Assembly: GCA_958427375.1 (NCBI GenBank)
Contig: CAUABY010000013.1
Span: 1 to 18,041, forward strand
Reading direction: 5' to 3'
DNA: 18,041 nucleotides
Source: an uncultured Eubacteriales bacterium
GTDB taxonomy: Bacteria > Bacillota > Clostridia > Oscillospirales > Oscillospiraceae
Of this stretch, positions 1 through 7,954 are shown piece by piece (within the stretch, counting starts at the first letter, position 1; each line of letters begins with the position of its first letter). The notes beneath the pieces were generated by a model. That model was not told the origin of the DNA and did not search any database. It saw only the letters and a program-made list of their open reading frames with translations. A program made the position numbers and the translations under genes.

Positions 1-1008
1 GTGTAGATGCTCCGTGATTTCTCTGTATTTGCAGGAATCACTGAGTATATCCTCAATCGCATCCGCCATTGCTGCCGGTGTTTCTTCAACTGCGCAGCCG
101 ATTTGCTCCGTTTCCAGTATATTTTTAACAGATTTTACGTTGACCGCAACCTGTGGTAATCCGTGTCCAAGATATTCGAAGATTTTGACAGGTACGCAAA
201 GGTCGCTGTAGGGATACTCTTTTCTTAGAGCACTAATTGCTATGGAAGAGGAATTGTAGAGCGGTTCCAGCTCTTTGCCAGAAGCATGATGAAGCTCCAC
301 CCACGGGCCATCTTTATACGGAGAAGAACAGTCCTCCAACTCATCGGCTCTGCTGACCAAAATCATTTTATATCGGTTGTCCCGTTCATAAAGCTCGTGG
401 GCAGTTGCAAAAATCAAGTCTCCATTGTAGGGTAAGGACATCCCTCCAACATAAATAATATTATGGTTCAGCTCTTTTCCCTCAGGGAAGCAGTCCTCCC
501 CCGCGGGAGGCAACGTTTTAATATTTCGGTGTGAAACATACCGCTTGCACTCCTCCGAAGGGACATAAATAATGTCACAGTATCGCAGTATTCTGTCTGT
601 AAGAAATTGCATAAAGTCAATTCCAAGGTCTTTTATTCTGCCGAAAAAATCTTTTCTGCGCGGAAATTGTTCTGGAAACTGTCTGTAAAAGTCCCTGTAG
701 AAGTACGCCGTTGGTATCCCCATCTTATGGATGGTTCTGATTAGTTTTCTGTCCGCATGTCTCATAATGGGGTAGGTAGAAGATTCAATATAGCAAAAAT
801 CAGGTCTGTGTTTTTTTATCTCACCTACCGTATCAGCAATGGCCTGAGGCCTTCCCTTATCTGTTTGTTTCTTATGCAGAACGATGACTTCACAACCAGT
901 ATCTTTAAACGCCTCAAGCATTTTCGCCGGGCGCAATCCAGAACCGCTGTTTACCTGTTGAGGATCATTATAAGCAATAAACAGTGCGGTTTTTCCCTTT
1001 CTATTCAT
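1..1008 (-). CDS. GT4-type glycosyltransferase, C-terminus cut by window edge
   Basis: This frame stays open for 336 codons from the left edge to an ATG at 1006-1008, preceded by a GGGAGGAT ribosome site about 6 nt upstream. The protein starts MNRKGKTALFIAYNDPQ and contains SGSGLRPAKMLEAF, the N-terminal Rossmann-like acceptor domain seen in GT-B enzymes. Near the visible C-terminal end it has VPVKIFEYLGHGLPQVAVN, which matches the GT4 nucleotide-sugar binding region. No signal peptide or membrane segment is seen, so it is probably a cytosolic or membrane-associated sugar transferase. It is the most promoter-distal gene visible in the operon, 26 nt after the next glycosyltransferase gene. The family is well supported; donor and acceptor sugars cannot be read from sequence. 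The stop codon lies outside the window. Confidence 0.85.
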   Translation of the reverse strand, partial: MNRKGKTALFIAYNDPQQVNSGSGLRPAKMLEAFKDTGCEVIVLHKKQTDKGRPQAIADTVGEIKKHRPDFCYIESSTYPIMRHADRKLIRTIHKMGIPTAYFYRDFYRQFPEQFPRRKDFFGRIKDLGIDFMQFLTDRILRYCDIIYVPSEECKRYVSHRNIKTLPPAGEDCFPEGKELNHNIIYVGGMSLPYNGDLIFATAHELYERDNRYKMILVSRADELEDCSSPYKDGPWVELHHASGKELEPLYNSSSIAISALRKEYPYSDLCVPVKIFEYLGHGLPQVAVNVKSVKNILETEQIGCAVEETPAAMADAIEDILSDSCKYREITEHLH

Positions 1009-1034
1009 CTTTGTATCCTCCCACAACATTTGTT

Positions 1035-2264
1035 TCACTCCCGCGCCAAATCAGAAACCGCTTTAAACTCCACATTCATTCGCTCTTCCCAAGAACAAAA
1101 ATTCTCCTGTGCATATTGTGCAGCAGCATCGCCAAGTTGATTGCGCAGAGCAGCATTCTCCGATAACTCGTGCATAACCGTTCCCAATACGGGCAGCGTA
1201 TCCATAGTCAGTAGAATGCCATTTTTCCGGTCATGTATCAGGCTTTTGGTATCCCCCACGTCCAACGTAATAATACATTTGCCCAGTGTCATAGCTTCAA
1301 GAAGTGGATTGCCCACATTGGAATAATCATAGAGGGATACAAAAATATCTGCAGCCATCATATAATAATAGACTTGGCTATGAGGAACCGCGCCCACAAA
1401 AATTACCCGTTCAAATATACCCAAAGATTTTGCCCGTTTCATCAGTTCTTCACGCGGCTGGGGCGTTTCCCCATCGCCAACGATTACAAGCTTTCCTGTT
1501 GCGGAATGTTGGCAAAAATCAGCAAATCCATCTACAATGCGTTCTACCCGCTTCATGCCGCCCAATCTGCTGACAGAAACAAACATTGTTTCGTTCTGCT
1601 CCACCCCAAGCTGTTTGCGAAAAGCTTCCTTATCAAAATTTTTCTTCAACTCTTTCAGATCAAGTTCCATCAGTTCAAGCCCATTTCGTAGGAACAGAAT
1701 CGGTGTAGGATTGTGAAGTCTTTCTAGCAGTTGCTTACCGCAGGTTCCGTCATTGGTCATAATCACCAAATTCGACTGCTGTGAGAGTGCCTGAAAGTTT
1801 GGATAGCGACGAATACGATTTATTAAAGTATCAGCTAACGGTGTAATGTAGCAAGTGCCCTGAAATCTGGTCACAAAGGGGATGTTATATTTTTCCGCCA
1901 GTCTGCGGCAAGATTCTACGCCAAAAATCTCATAGGCATATAATACGGTTTCCGCGCTGCCAGCAGCCAGAATCTTTTTAATTGTTTTTACGAACCGGCG
2001 GGTCATGACTTTATGATCCAGCCATCGAAACAATAATCCCAACTTTCGGATATGATCGTATTGTTTGAAAACGCTGGGTTTTAGGCAGATATTGTGGGAC
2101 TCATCTAAAGCCGGATAGCCGTTATTGGCAGGTTCGTCAGAGACAAGGTATACGTTCCAGCCTTCATCGATATACTTTTTTACTGTCTGCGTAAAGGCCG
2201 GCCCGCCCTGTCCTTTTCCCAGGGACCACAATGGCAAAGTCGAGACAAAAATTACGTTCTTCAT
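1035..2264 (-). CDS. GT4-type glycosyltransferase
   Basis: A glycosyltransferase of about 409 residues with GT-B fold. Visible hallmarks are the N-terminal MKNVIFVSTLPLWSLGKGQGG loop region, the mid-protein FVSVSRLGGMKRVERIVDGF that opens the C-terminal Rossmann domain, LVIVGDGE, and NPLLEAMTLGKCI at the donor site. I chose the ATG at 2262-2264 because it forms an ATGA overlap with the upstream gene's TGA and matches the usual family N-terminus. An in-frame ATG at 2279 would add five residues but sits only 2-3 nt from its AAGGAG. The first glutamate of the usual E-x7-E motif is a serine here (YDYSNVGNPLLE), so retaining mechanism details may differ. Role: one sugar-addition step in the surface polysaccharide made by this operon. 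Confidence 0.88.
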   Translation of the reverse strand: MKNVIFVSTLPLWSLGKGQGGPAFTQTVKKYIDEGWNVYLVSDEPANNGYPALDESHNICLKPSVFKQYDHIRKLGLLFRWLDHKVMTRRFVKTIKKILAAGSAETVLYAYEIFGVESCRRLAEKYNIPFVTRFQGTCYITPLADTLINRIRRYPNFQALSQQSNLVIMTNDGTCGKQLLERLHNPTPILFLRNGLELMELDLKELKKNFDKEAFRKQLGVEQNETMFVSVSRLGGMKRVERIVDGFADFCQHSATGKLVIVGDGETPQPREELMKRAKSLGIFERVIFVGAVPHSQVYYYMMAADIFVSLYDYSNVGNPLLEAMTLGKCIITLDVGDTKSLIHDRKNGILLTMDTLPVLGTVMHELSENAALRNQLGDAAAQYAQENFCSWEERMNVEFKAVSDLARE

Positions 2265-3397
2265 ACTGCCTCTCTGCATATCTCCTTATAAACTTCCGTC
2301 AGCTGCTGCGCAATTTTCTCCGGCGAAAACCGGCTCCTGGTTGATACTGCAATTTGTGTCTTGTTATACCGACCGATATTTTCAGCCATGTCTACCATCG
2401 CTTGTGCCAGCCTCTGTATATCGCCGACATCCACCAGAAGGCCGTTGGATGCATCCACGAAATCTTCCGGCCCACCACAGCGGGTGGCAATAACAGGGAC
2501 GCCAAAAGACAGTGCCTCAATAAAGACAACGCCGAAAGTTTCCAGCCTTGTAGCCAAAACAAAGGCGTCCGCCTTCATCAGTTCCCTGGCAAAGTCCTGA
2601 CGCTGATATGGGCCAAAAAAGCCGATTTTATCGCTAAGGCCCCGTTCTTTTACCTGAGCTTTCAGTCTTTTTTCCTCCGGCCCACCGCCCATAATGAGAA
2701 GCGTGACGTCCGGTCTGGCTTTGGCAACAGCTTCAAAAGCCCTAATCAGCACGTCAAAACCTTTACCCTCAACAAGGCTCCCCGCGGAGATGAAGTGAAA
2801 GCCACTGGCTTTTTCCCTTTCGCATACATCCGCCATCGCGGGCATATTCAAAATATTAGGGAGCACCACTGGCTCAACCCCGGTGTGCTTTTTTATTTTC
2901 TTTGCCAGCGCGCTGCTGACTGCAAGCACTTTTTCAGCCGAAGTGTAAGCATATTTTGCCCGTTTGGCCATCGTTTCCGGCAGGTTTTCAACATTAACGC
3001 TGGACGAGTGTTCTGTTATAACCAAAGGCAGGCGCTCTCTCCCGCACAAATCTGCGGCAATTACACCCATGTTAAGAAAATGCGCATGCACCACATCCGG
3101 CCTTCCGGCCTCCGCCTCGATTATTTTATAGAGTCTGCGCAGGGCCCATTTCCCAATCGCATCCATCAATGCCGGTGGGACAGCTCCCACCGGTACAGCA
3201 ATTGAGAAAACCTCAATTCCTTCTTTATTGTAATGTTGGAGCCCCAATTTTCTTTTGCGCCGTATGGAGCGCAAATCCACAACAGCAAAGGTGACTTTGT
3301 GGCCATACCTTGCCAATGCCTTTGCCTGGTCAAAAGCAAATATTCCCCCTATGATATTTTCGCTGGGAATATTATTCGACAAAACAAGGATATGCAC
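2261..3397 (-). CDS. GT4-type glycosyltransferase
   Basis: A 378-residue GT-B glycosyltransferase with the clearest GT4 signature in the cluster. It has a glycine-rich N-terminal loop (SENIIGGIFAFDQAKALARYGHKV), VITEHSS in the acceptor domain, FISAGSLVEGKGFDVLIRAF at the start of the donor domain, LLIMGGGPE, and the canonical E-x7-E motif ETFGVVFIEALSFGVPVIA. The start is GTG (3395-3397), with AAAGGAGG a few nucleotides upstream on the minus strand. The upstream gene ends 12 nt away, and its own stop overlaps the next gene by ATGA, indicating translational coupling. It is probably a cytosolic sugar transferase for the polysaccharide repeat unit. Substrate is not predictable. Confidence 0.92.
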   Translation of the reverse strand: MHILVLSNNIPSENIIGGIFAFDQAKALARYGHKVTFAVVDLRSIRRKRKLGLQHYNKEGIEVFSIAVPVGAVPPALMDAIGKWALRRLYKIIEAEAGRPDVVHAHFLNMGVIAADLCGRERLPLVITEHSSSVNVENLPETMAKRAKYAYTSAEKVLAVSSALAKKIKKHTGVEPVVLPNILNMPAMADVCEREKASGFHFISAGSLVEGKGFDVLIRAFEAVAKARPDVTLLIMGGGPEEKRLKAQVKERGLSDKIGFFGPYQRQDFARELMKADAFVLATRLETFGVVFIEALSFGVPVIATRCGGPEDFVDASNGLLVDVGDIQRLAQAMVDMAENIGRYNKTQIAVSTRSRFSPEKIAQQLTEVYKEICREAV

Positions 3398-3409
3398 GAT
3401 GATCCTCCT

Positions 3410-4516
3410 TTACTCCAGCTCCTTATACAAAGCCAGCAGCTTCTCCTCCTGAGTGCTCCAGTTGAATTCCTGCTCCACGGCTTTTCGTCCGTTCATCCCC
3501 ATTCGTCTGGCTTCTTCTGGATTTTTCAGCAAATAGTCAATGGCCTCAGCCATTTGTTGAGGGTTCTCTGGGTCGACGCAAAGCCCAAAGCCATATTTCT
3601 CAATCATTGTCCTGGCATAAGCGCTGTCAAAAGTGAGCACAGGGACACCCACAGACATATATTCGTAAACCTTGACGCCAAAGGTATCCATATGATGATA
3701 CTGGCCTCTGTCCAGCAAGCTGTTAGCGCCAATCCTGCTGGATTGAACAAGCTCCACCACTTCTTCGGGCGGGAGGCTGCCAAGATAAGTAAGCTTAGAA
3801 AATTCTTCTATGTCGCGGATGCGGGCTTCAAAATCTGAACTGGAAAAACGCCCGGCCAGAGCCAGCTTAGCCCCAGCCTTGCCGGCGGCTTTCACCAGAT
3901 GAAAAATTCCCCGTTCGTAACTCAAGCCCCCGACATAGCAAATATCATAGTCTTTCTTATGCTGAGGCTGATAAGCCTCATAAAAGTCTGAAAGTACAGG
4001 ATAGTTTGCAATGAGCGCGCTTCTTTTTGCACGATTATGGAAGATATCCGTCCCATCGAAAGTGCATGGGACAATAACCGCATCTGCCGCAGCCACTGCT
4101 CTGGTTTCTAAACTACAGTACCATGCAGAAATAGACCGCAGAAGAAAGCTTGGAAGCGATTTCTTATTTAAAATCTGGGTGGGATAATTTTCATGGCTGT
4201 CAAATATGACTGCCTTGCCCTGACGCTTTAACCTGAAAATGTACGGTAGAAGTTCCGGGTCATGGAGATGGTATATATCCGCATTGATTTCCAGTGCCTT
4301 CCTGTACACCTTATCGGCAAAGGAGGTCATGCGCTTGAACCTGCCGGAAGGCGCCGCGCCCAAGCCGACAACATGAACGCCTTTTTCCTCCCGGCTCTCC
4401 CCTTTGGCCACCAAATAGGTGTCATATCCGGCTCTGGCCAGAGAAACACATTCTTTTTGGAAAATGCGGTCGTCATTGCTCTCATGGGCGCTGGTTATAT
4501 GGCAAATCTTCTTCAT
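3410..4516 (-). CDS. GT4-type glycosyltransferase
   Basis: A 368-residue glycosyltransferase. The N-terminus MKKICHITSAHESNDDRIFQKEC is typical of a GT4 subgroup found in capsule and exopolysaccharide loci. The acceptor domain includes IYHLHDPELLPY and VIFDSHENYPTQI, both recurrent in this subgroup. The donor domain carries YVGGLSYERGIFHLVKAA and DTFGVKVYEYMSVGVPVLTF. The start is ATG at 4514-4516, with GGAG spaced about 6-7 nt upstream. The gene upstream in transcription ends 32 nt away. No membrane segment is seen. It probably adds one sugar to a lipid-linked intermediate together with its neighbours. Family assignment is firm and specificity unknown. Confidence 0.91.
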   Translation of the reverse strand: MKKICHITSAHESNDDRIFQKECVSLARAGYDTYLVAKGESREEKGVHVVGLGAAPSGRFKRMTSFADKVYRKALEINADIYHLHDPELLPYIFRLKRQGKAVIFDSHENYPTQILNKKSLPSFLLRSISAWYCSLETRAVAAADAVIVPCTFDGTDIFHNRAKRSALIANYPVLSDFYEAYQPQHKKDYDICYVGGLSYERGIFHLVKAAGKAGAKLALAGRFSSSDFEARIRDIEEFSKLTYLGSLPPEEVVELVQSSRIGANSLLDRGQYHHMDTFGVKVYEYMSVGVPVLTFDSAYARTMIEKYGFGLCVDPENPQQMAEAIDYLLKNPEEARRMGMNGRKAVEQEFNWSTQEEKLLALYKELE

Positions 4517-4548
4517 CGGCTTCTCCGTCTTAGAGGCTGGAACCTCTC

Positions 4549-5496
4549 TTAATTTTTATATCCTATAAGTTTCTTTACCCGTGGCTTCATCGCCTGTGCC
4601 AGCTCTCCCGCCAGACTCCGGCGAGAGACACGGTAGTTAATCACCTGTTCCCCGCCAAATTGACGGAAGAAGTTCTCTATTCCCTCTATCATGGAACCTT
4701 CAAAGTCAAAGTCCATAGAGACCGTGGACGCAAATTCTATACCCTTCATCAGCAGTAAATTCTGGGAGCCGTCACTTTTGAAACTGGGATTCTGCCCGCT
4801 GAGCAGATAGAAGCAGCATTTTTCATCATAGACAAAAAAGGCCGCGCCATGGGCTCTGCCCTCCTGGTCACGGGCTATAAAAAGTTTGCCAGAGTCCAAT
4901 TCCATAGCACGCTCCATAAGTCTGGAGGTAAGGGAATCCTCCACAGGAGGCTTTCTGTTTTGTCTATCGTAGGTAAGGCGCTGGAGTTCCAGCAAAGTCT
5001 CAATCCCAGTGACACCGGACTCCACTGTCAGCTTCTTTTCCGCTGACCTGAGATTCTTGTTCACGGTTTTTCCCAGCCGGGCACGGTGCCCGCCCATATC
5101 TCTCAAATCCCTGAGCCGGTAAGAGAAAGACGGCTCCAGGTGGAATCCCTGCCAACGGTAGGGCAGAACATAGCTGTTGGAGTGATCCAGCGTGATACAA
5201 ATTTCCCTGGCTTTGGGAAGCTGAGCCAGCAGCTGGGTCAACACCTCTTTCTGTCGGTATAACTGGCTGTTGCCTCTTTCAAATGCTTTCAATTCCGGGG
5301 CTAACCACACGCCCAAGGTTTGGGTATACACGGGGTTCTTAATTATCCCCCGGTCATAGACATAAGGGAGGCGAGCCAGGACTTTATCCCCGTCCTTTAC
5401 TATAGCTTCTCTCCATTTGCCTTCTGCTACGATATCCAGCCACCAAGGCTGCTCAAAAACGCTGTTGGCATATGGGGTCACAAGGCCGTTTGTCAT
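4549..5496 (-). CDS. FemAB-like / GNAT-fold acyltransferase (Acetyltransf_6 type)
   Basis: A 315-residue protein of the type that pairs with polysaccharide deacetylases in surface-glycan loci. It begins ANSVFEQPWWLDIV, a motif of the FemAB-like double-GNAT fold. The central part has GKTVNKNLRSAEKKL and an LLELQRLTYDRQNRKPP stretch, and the C-terminal GNAT half has GAAFFVYDEKCCFYLLSGQ and DFDFEGSMIEGIENFFRQFGG. Such proteins transfer an aminoacyl or acyl group; here a likely job is decorating an amino sugar of the glycan, which is inference. The ATG at 5494-5496 overlaps the TGA of the upstream deacetylase-like gene by 4 nt (ATGA) and has a GGAGGG ribosome site 6 nt upstream. Coupled translation suggests the two proteins act on the same substrate. 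Confidence 0.8.
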   Translation of the reverse strand: MTNGLVTPYANSVFEQPWWLDIVAEGKWREAIVKDGDKVLARLPYVYDRGIIKNPVYTQTLGVWLAPELKAFERGNSQLYRQKEVLTQLLAQLPKAREICITLDHSNSYVLPYRWQGFHLEPSFSYRLRDLRDMGGHRARLGKTVNKNLRSAEKKLTVESGVTGIETLLELQRLTYDRQNRKPPVEDSLTSRLMERAMELDSGKLFIARDQEGRAHGAAFFVYDEKCCFYLLSGQNPSFKSDGSQNLLLMKGIEFASTVSMDFDFEGSMIEGIENFFRQFGGEQVINYRVSRRSLAGELAQAMKPRVKKLIGYKN

Positions 5497-6302
5497 CCGT
5501 TGCCCTCCAATTCCTCTATCGCTTCATTAAATGAAACGAAGCTGTACTCCTCCTTTTGCTCAACATACTGAATCAGCCACTGGTACCAGGCCTTTATATC
5601 CTCATAGGCATCGGTAAACTGGTATTCATGGAAGAGGATTGTCACATACTGTAGTCCAAGCTCCTCACACTGTTTCAGTCGCGCCAAGGTTTCCGCCTTT
5701 GCCGCCTGAAAGGATTGCGGTAAATACCCATCCATAATCGTCAGTGGGAACTCCCACATCTCACCCACTTTATAAGGGGCTTTCATGGTTCCACCCTGTT
5801 TTTTGTCAAACTCTGTAGAGTCGAACCGATATCCCGCTGCGGCCTCTCTCACAAAGGTGTTTTTATCAAAGCGCACATAGTGCATCCTGATTCCACAGGG
5901 TTCAAACCCCGCCGTCTCTACAAAGGTATTGTACTCATTTTTAATTGTCTCTCCATCGTCATAGGCAATTCCGTGAACGCCTACATCAAAACCCATATCG
6001 TGGACATGAGCAATTATCGGTTTTGCCTCATTGGGATAGTAAGACATCCCCAAGCCCTGATTCATCCCAAAGAAGAATGTTGATGGAACCCCATGCTGCC
6101 GGTCAAATTCCATGACAGCATCCATGCAATGCCTCTCCCGTTGGAAGCACGACACACAGCGCAGCCAGCACTGTTTCCATGAGATTTTGCCGCTCAGAGC
6201 TTTCAGGAAAGATTTGACCCACAGCTTGGGATAAATCAAGTCACGAAACCAATGGTCTTTGCCAAAAAGGTGGTCCACATCATGGGAAATAATTATTTTC
6301 AT
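5493..6302 (-). CDS. NodB-fold polysaccharide deacetylase-like protein
   Basis: A 269-residue protein with the CE4/NodB beta-alpha barrel pattern. It opens with MKIIISHDVDHL, a motif-1 equivalent (HDVD, residues 7-10, instead of the usual TFDDG). GVPSTFFFGMN follows at about 71-81, then DMGFDVGVHGIAYDDG at about 102-117. The canonical second metal motif H-S/T-x-x-H is not intact: His110 is present but position 114 is Tyr. A late segment LQYVTILFHEYQF supplies a further histidine. The role is probably removal of an acyl group from an amino sugar, or a related hydrolysis, in the glycan pathway; activity is less certain because of the altered ligand set. The ATG is at 6300-6302 with only a weak Shine-Dalgarno, 30 nt after the preceding glycosyltransferase gene, so translation may depend on upstream coupling. 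Confidence 0.82.
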   Translation of the reverse strand: MKIIISHDVDHLFGKDHWFRDLIYPKLWVKSFLKALSGKISWKQCWLRCVSCFQRERHCMDAVMEFDRQHGVPSTFFFGMNQGLGMSYYPNEAKPIIAHVHDMGFDVGVHGIAYDDGETIKNEYNTFVETAGFEPCGIRMHYVRFDKNTFVREAAAGYRFDSTEFDKKQGGTMKAPYKVGEMWEFPLTIMDGYLPQSFQAAKAETLARLKQCEELGLQYVTILFHEYQFTDAYEDIKAWYQWLIQYVEQKEEYSFVSFNEAIEELEGNG

Positions 6303-6332
6303 ATTTAGGTTCTCAATTCTGCCTTGTGGCCT

Positions 6333-7565
6333 TTACAGTCCCTCTAACATTTTCATGTAGCGTTTGCCAATCACGTTGTAGTCATATTCTTCTCGAATCA
6401 GTCGGCGACCCTTGTCCGCCAGTTCCGCAAGGGAAGCCGACGGAAGCCGGTATACCGCCTCAATGGTCTCCGCCATCTGCTGGGGGCTGCAGTAAGGCAG
6501 GGCAAAGTGCCCCGCTTCCCGCACAACGTTATCCACACCGCAGGCAAAAACCGTAGGCTTGCCGGAATACAGGTAATCGCTCAGCTTATTCATGCTGATT
6601 CCATATTGGTAAATAGGAATATCATGGATGGTGGCGACACAGCAGTGCGCTTTGTCCAGCGCGCCGCACACCTGTTTTTTACTAATTTCCGGGAACAAAC
6701 GGACATTCTCCATGCCATACGCCTCAACAAGGGAGCGCAGGTTCTCCTTCTCTCCGCCGTCCCCAATAATGGCAAGGTGGATTCGCGGCTCCTTAACATA
6801 CCGGAATGTCTCCACAAGGAAATCCACATACTCGCACTTTGCGATGCTTCCCTCGTAGACACAGCACCAGTTGGCCTCCAGATATGCTTGAAGTTCCTCC
6901 GGCAATTGGATATCTTCCGCTGTCCACCGGTCAATCTCTTCTGTATTGATGCCGTTGGGCATCCAGAAAACTTTTTTCTGGGGCACACCGGAAACCTGAC
7001 AAACATGCTTCCATGCAAAAGGCATTGTGGAAACCACCGCGTCAGCCCGGCGATACGCGCGCTTTTCTATAGCACCAAACATCTGCACCAGCGGATGTCT
7101 GGGACTGAGCCCCTGCACCTCTACCAAGGATCTGGGCCAGATATCCCGGAACTCGGCAATAAACTTCGCCTTAAATTTCTTCGCGCAGTGATAGCCTATC
7201 TCCCACGCAAACGGGTGTGCAGAGGATGCAATCACAAAGCGCGGGGTTCCGGTTTCTTCGGAGATTCTTCTCTCCTCCTGCTTGAAGCAGCGGCAGAAAT
7301 CCAGCATATTCAGAACCCGCTTTACCCCATTTGTGGTATAAGCGGGCGCGGAGTGCAGATAAACATAGCGTACGTTTTCCGCTCTATCCACAATATGAAC
7401 CGGTTCATCATACAGGTACTCTCTTTTTCCATGGTGGAAAGACGAGGTGATTACCGCAACATGATACCCGTTTTTTGCAAACACATTTGCCAATTCCAGA
7501 TGCCTGTTTTCCAGATGGGAGGCATAATGATTGATGATCCAAATCCATTTTCTTCCTTTTTTCAA
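6333..7565 (-). CDS. GT4-type glycosyltransferase (WbuB-like), first gene of the operon
   Basis: A 410-residue glycosyltransferase. WIWIINHYASHLENRHLELANVFAKNGYHVAVITSSF is the N-terminal pattern of WbuB-like GT4 enzymes, which often act on N-acetylated amino sugars in O-antigen and capsule loci. AEFRDIWPRSL, KVFWMPNGINTEEID, VYEGSIAKCEYVDFLVE, IAIIGDGGEKENL and GISMNKLSDYLYSGKPTVFACG follow in the expected order. The start is TTG (7563-7565), supported by an AGGAGG at 7572-7577 with 5-6 nt spacing and by the agreement of MKKGRKW with family N-termini. It is the promoter-proximal gene of the minus-strand operon, about 140 nt downstream of the predicted transcription start. Sugar specificity is not visible. 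Confidence 0.9.
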   Translation of the reverse strand: MKKGRKWIWIINHYASHLENRHLELANVFAKNGYHVAVITSSFHHGKREYLYDEPVHIVDRAENVRYVYLHSAPAYTTNGVKRVLNMLDFCRCFKQEERRISEETGTPRFVIASSAHPFAWEIGYHCAKKFKAKFIAEFRDIWPRSLVEVQGLSPRHPLVQMFGAIEKRAYRRADAVVSTMPFAWKHVCQVSGVPQKKVFWMPNGINTEEIDRWTAEDIQLPEELQAYLEANWCCVYEGSIAKCEYVDFLVETFRYVKEPRIHLAIIGDGGEKENLRSLVEAYGMENVRLFPEISKKQVCGALDKAHCCVATIHDIPIYQYGISMNKLSDYLYSGKPTVFACGVDNVVREAGHFALPYCSPQQMAETIEAVYRLPSASLAELADKGRRLIREEYDYNVIGKRYMKMLEGL

Positions 7566-7712
7566 AGAACGCCTCCTGTTTCTGCCTGCTATCCGGTGCG
7601 GGGTTGCGTTTCCAGGCTGACACTTAACTTTTCTGTTGCCTCTGAGTGCCTCAATAAATCTTTGACTGACAGCTCACACGCTTTTTCTTTAATTCTCCTG
7701 TCAATTTGATTT
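7566..7712 (-). other. Leader (5' UTR) of the polysaccharide operon
   Basis: About 140 nt between the predicted transcription start near 7705 and the TTG start. It holds the AGGAGG ribosome site at 7572-7577. I see no strong terminator hairpin, riboswitch or convincing leader peptide in it. A leader this long ahead of a long polysaccharide operon could carry an antitermination signal (for example for a NusG/LoaP-type factor), but nothing in the sequence proves it. Confidence 0.4.
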
Positions 7713-7742
7713 ATTATATCACTACCCACAGACTTATTGCAA
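7713..7742 (-). promoter_or_regulatory. Sigma-A-type promoter of the polysaccharide operon
   Basis: On the minus strand TTGCAA (7737-7742) is followed by an 18-nt spacer and a perfect TATAAT (7713-7718). It points toward the TTG start at 7565 and is the only near-consensus promoter in the divergent intergenic region. It faces away from the tetR gene. Confidence 0.65.
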
Positions 7743-7802
7743 CAGCAAATTCGCCCATGCATGGATACCGCTTTTTCCTTTCCGGACAGCTAAAAAAGGA
7801 AG

Positions 7803-7821
7803 GATTATTTTAAAAATAATC
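7803..7821. repeat. 19-bp AT-rich palindrome in the divergent intergenic region
   Basis: GATTATTTT, one central base, then its inverted complement (9-bp arms around 7812). It lies upstream of both the polysaccharide promoter and tetR. It could be an operator or a DNA-bending site. It is too AT-rich and too poorly followed by T residues to call a terminator. Confidence 0.45.
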
Positions 7822-7893
7822 TTTTACCCCATCTGCACACCCTGCCGCGTTTTCGCATCAACATGGCGCGGGAAGGAATACGCAATTGAATTC

Positions 7894-7922
7894 TTGACCT
7901 GAGGGAGAAAAAATGTTAGTCT
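7894..7922 (+). promoter_or_regulatory. Weak candidate promoter for tetR
   Basis: TTGACC (7894-7899) is followed after 17 nt by TAGTCT (7917-7922), a good -35 with a poor -10. An alternative AT-rich element, GATAAT at 7926-7931, lacks a matching -35. The position 30-60 nt upstream of the GTG start is sensible, but the exact -10 is uncertain. Confidence 0.3.
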
Positions 7923-7954
7923 TTAGATAATAGTAATTTCCGGGAGGTAACGCC

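Noticed and set aside
6507..7709. Long plus-strand open frame (400 codons) antisense to the first glycosyltransferase gene
   Set aside because: It mirrors a clearly homologous minus-strand gene, has no ribosome site, and its protein has no recognisable family pattern.
7846..7860. CGCGTTTTCGCAT upstream of tetR as a second copy of the operator
   Set aside because: It resembles one half of the 28-bp palindrome only with a 2-nt insertion and has no matching second half.
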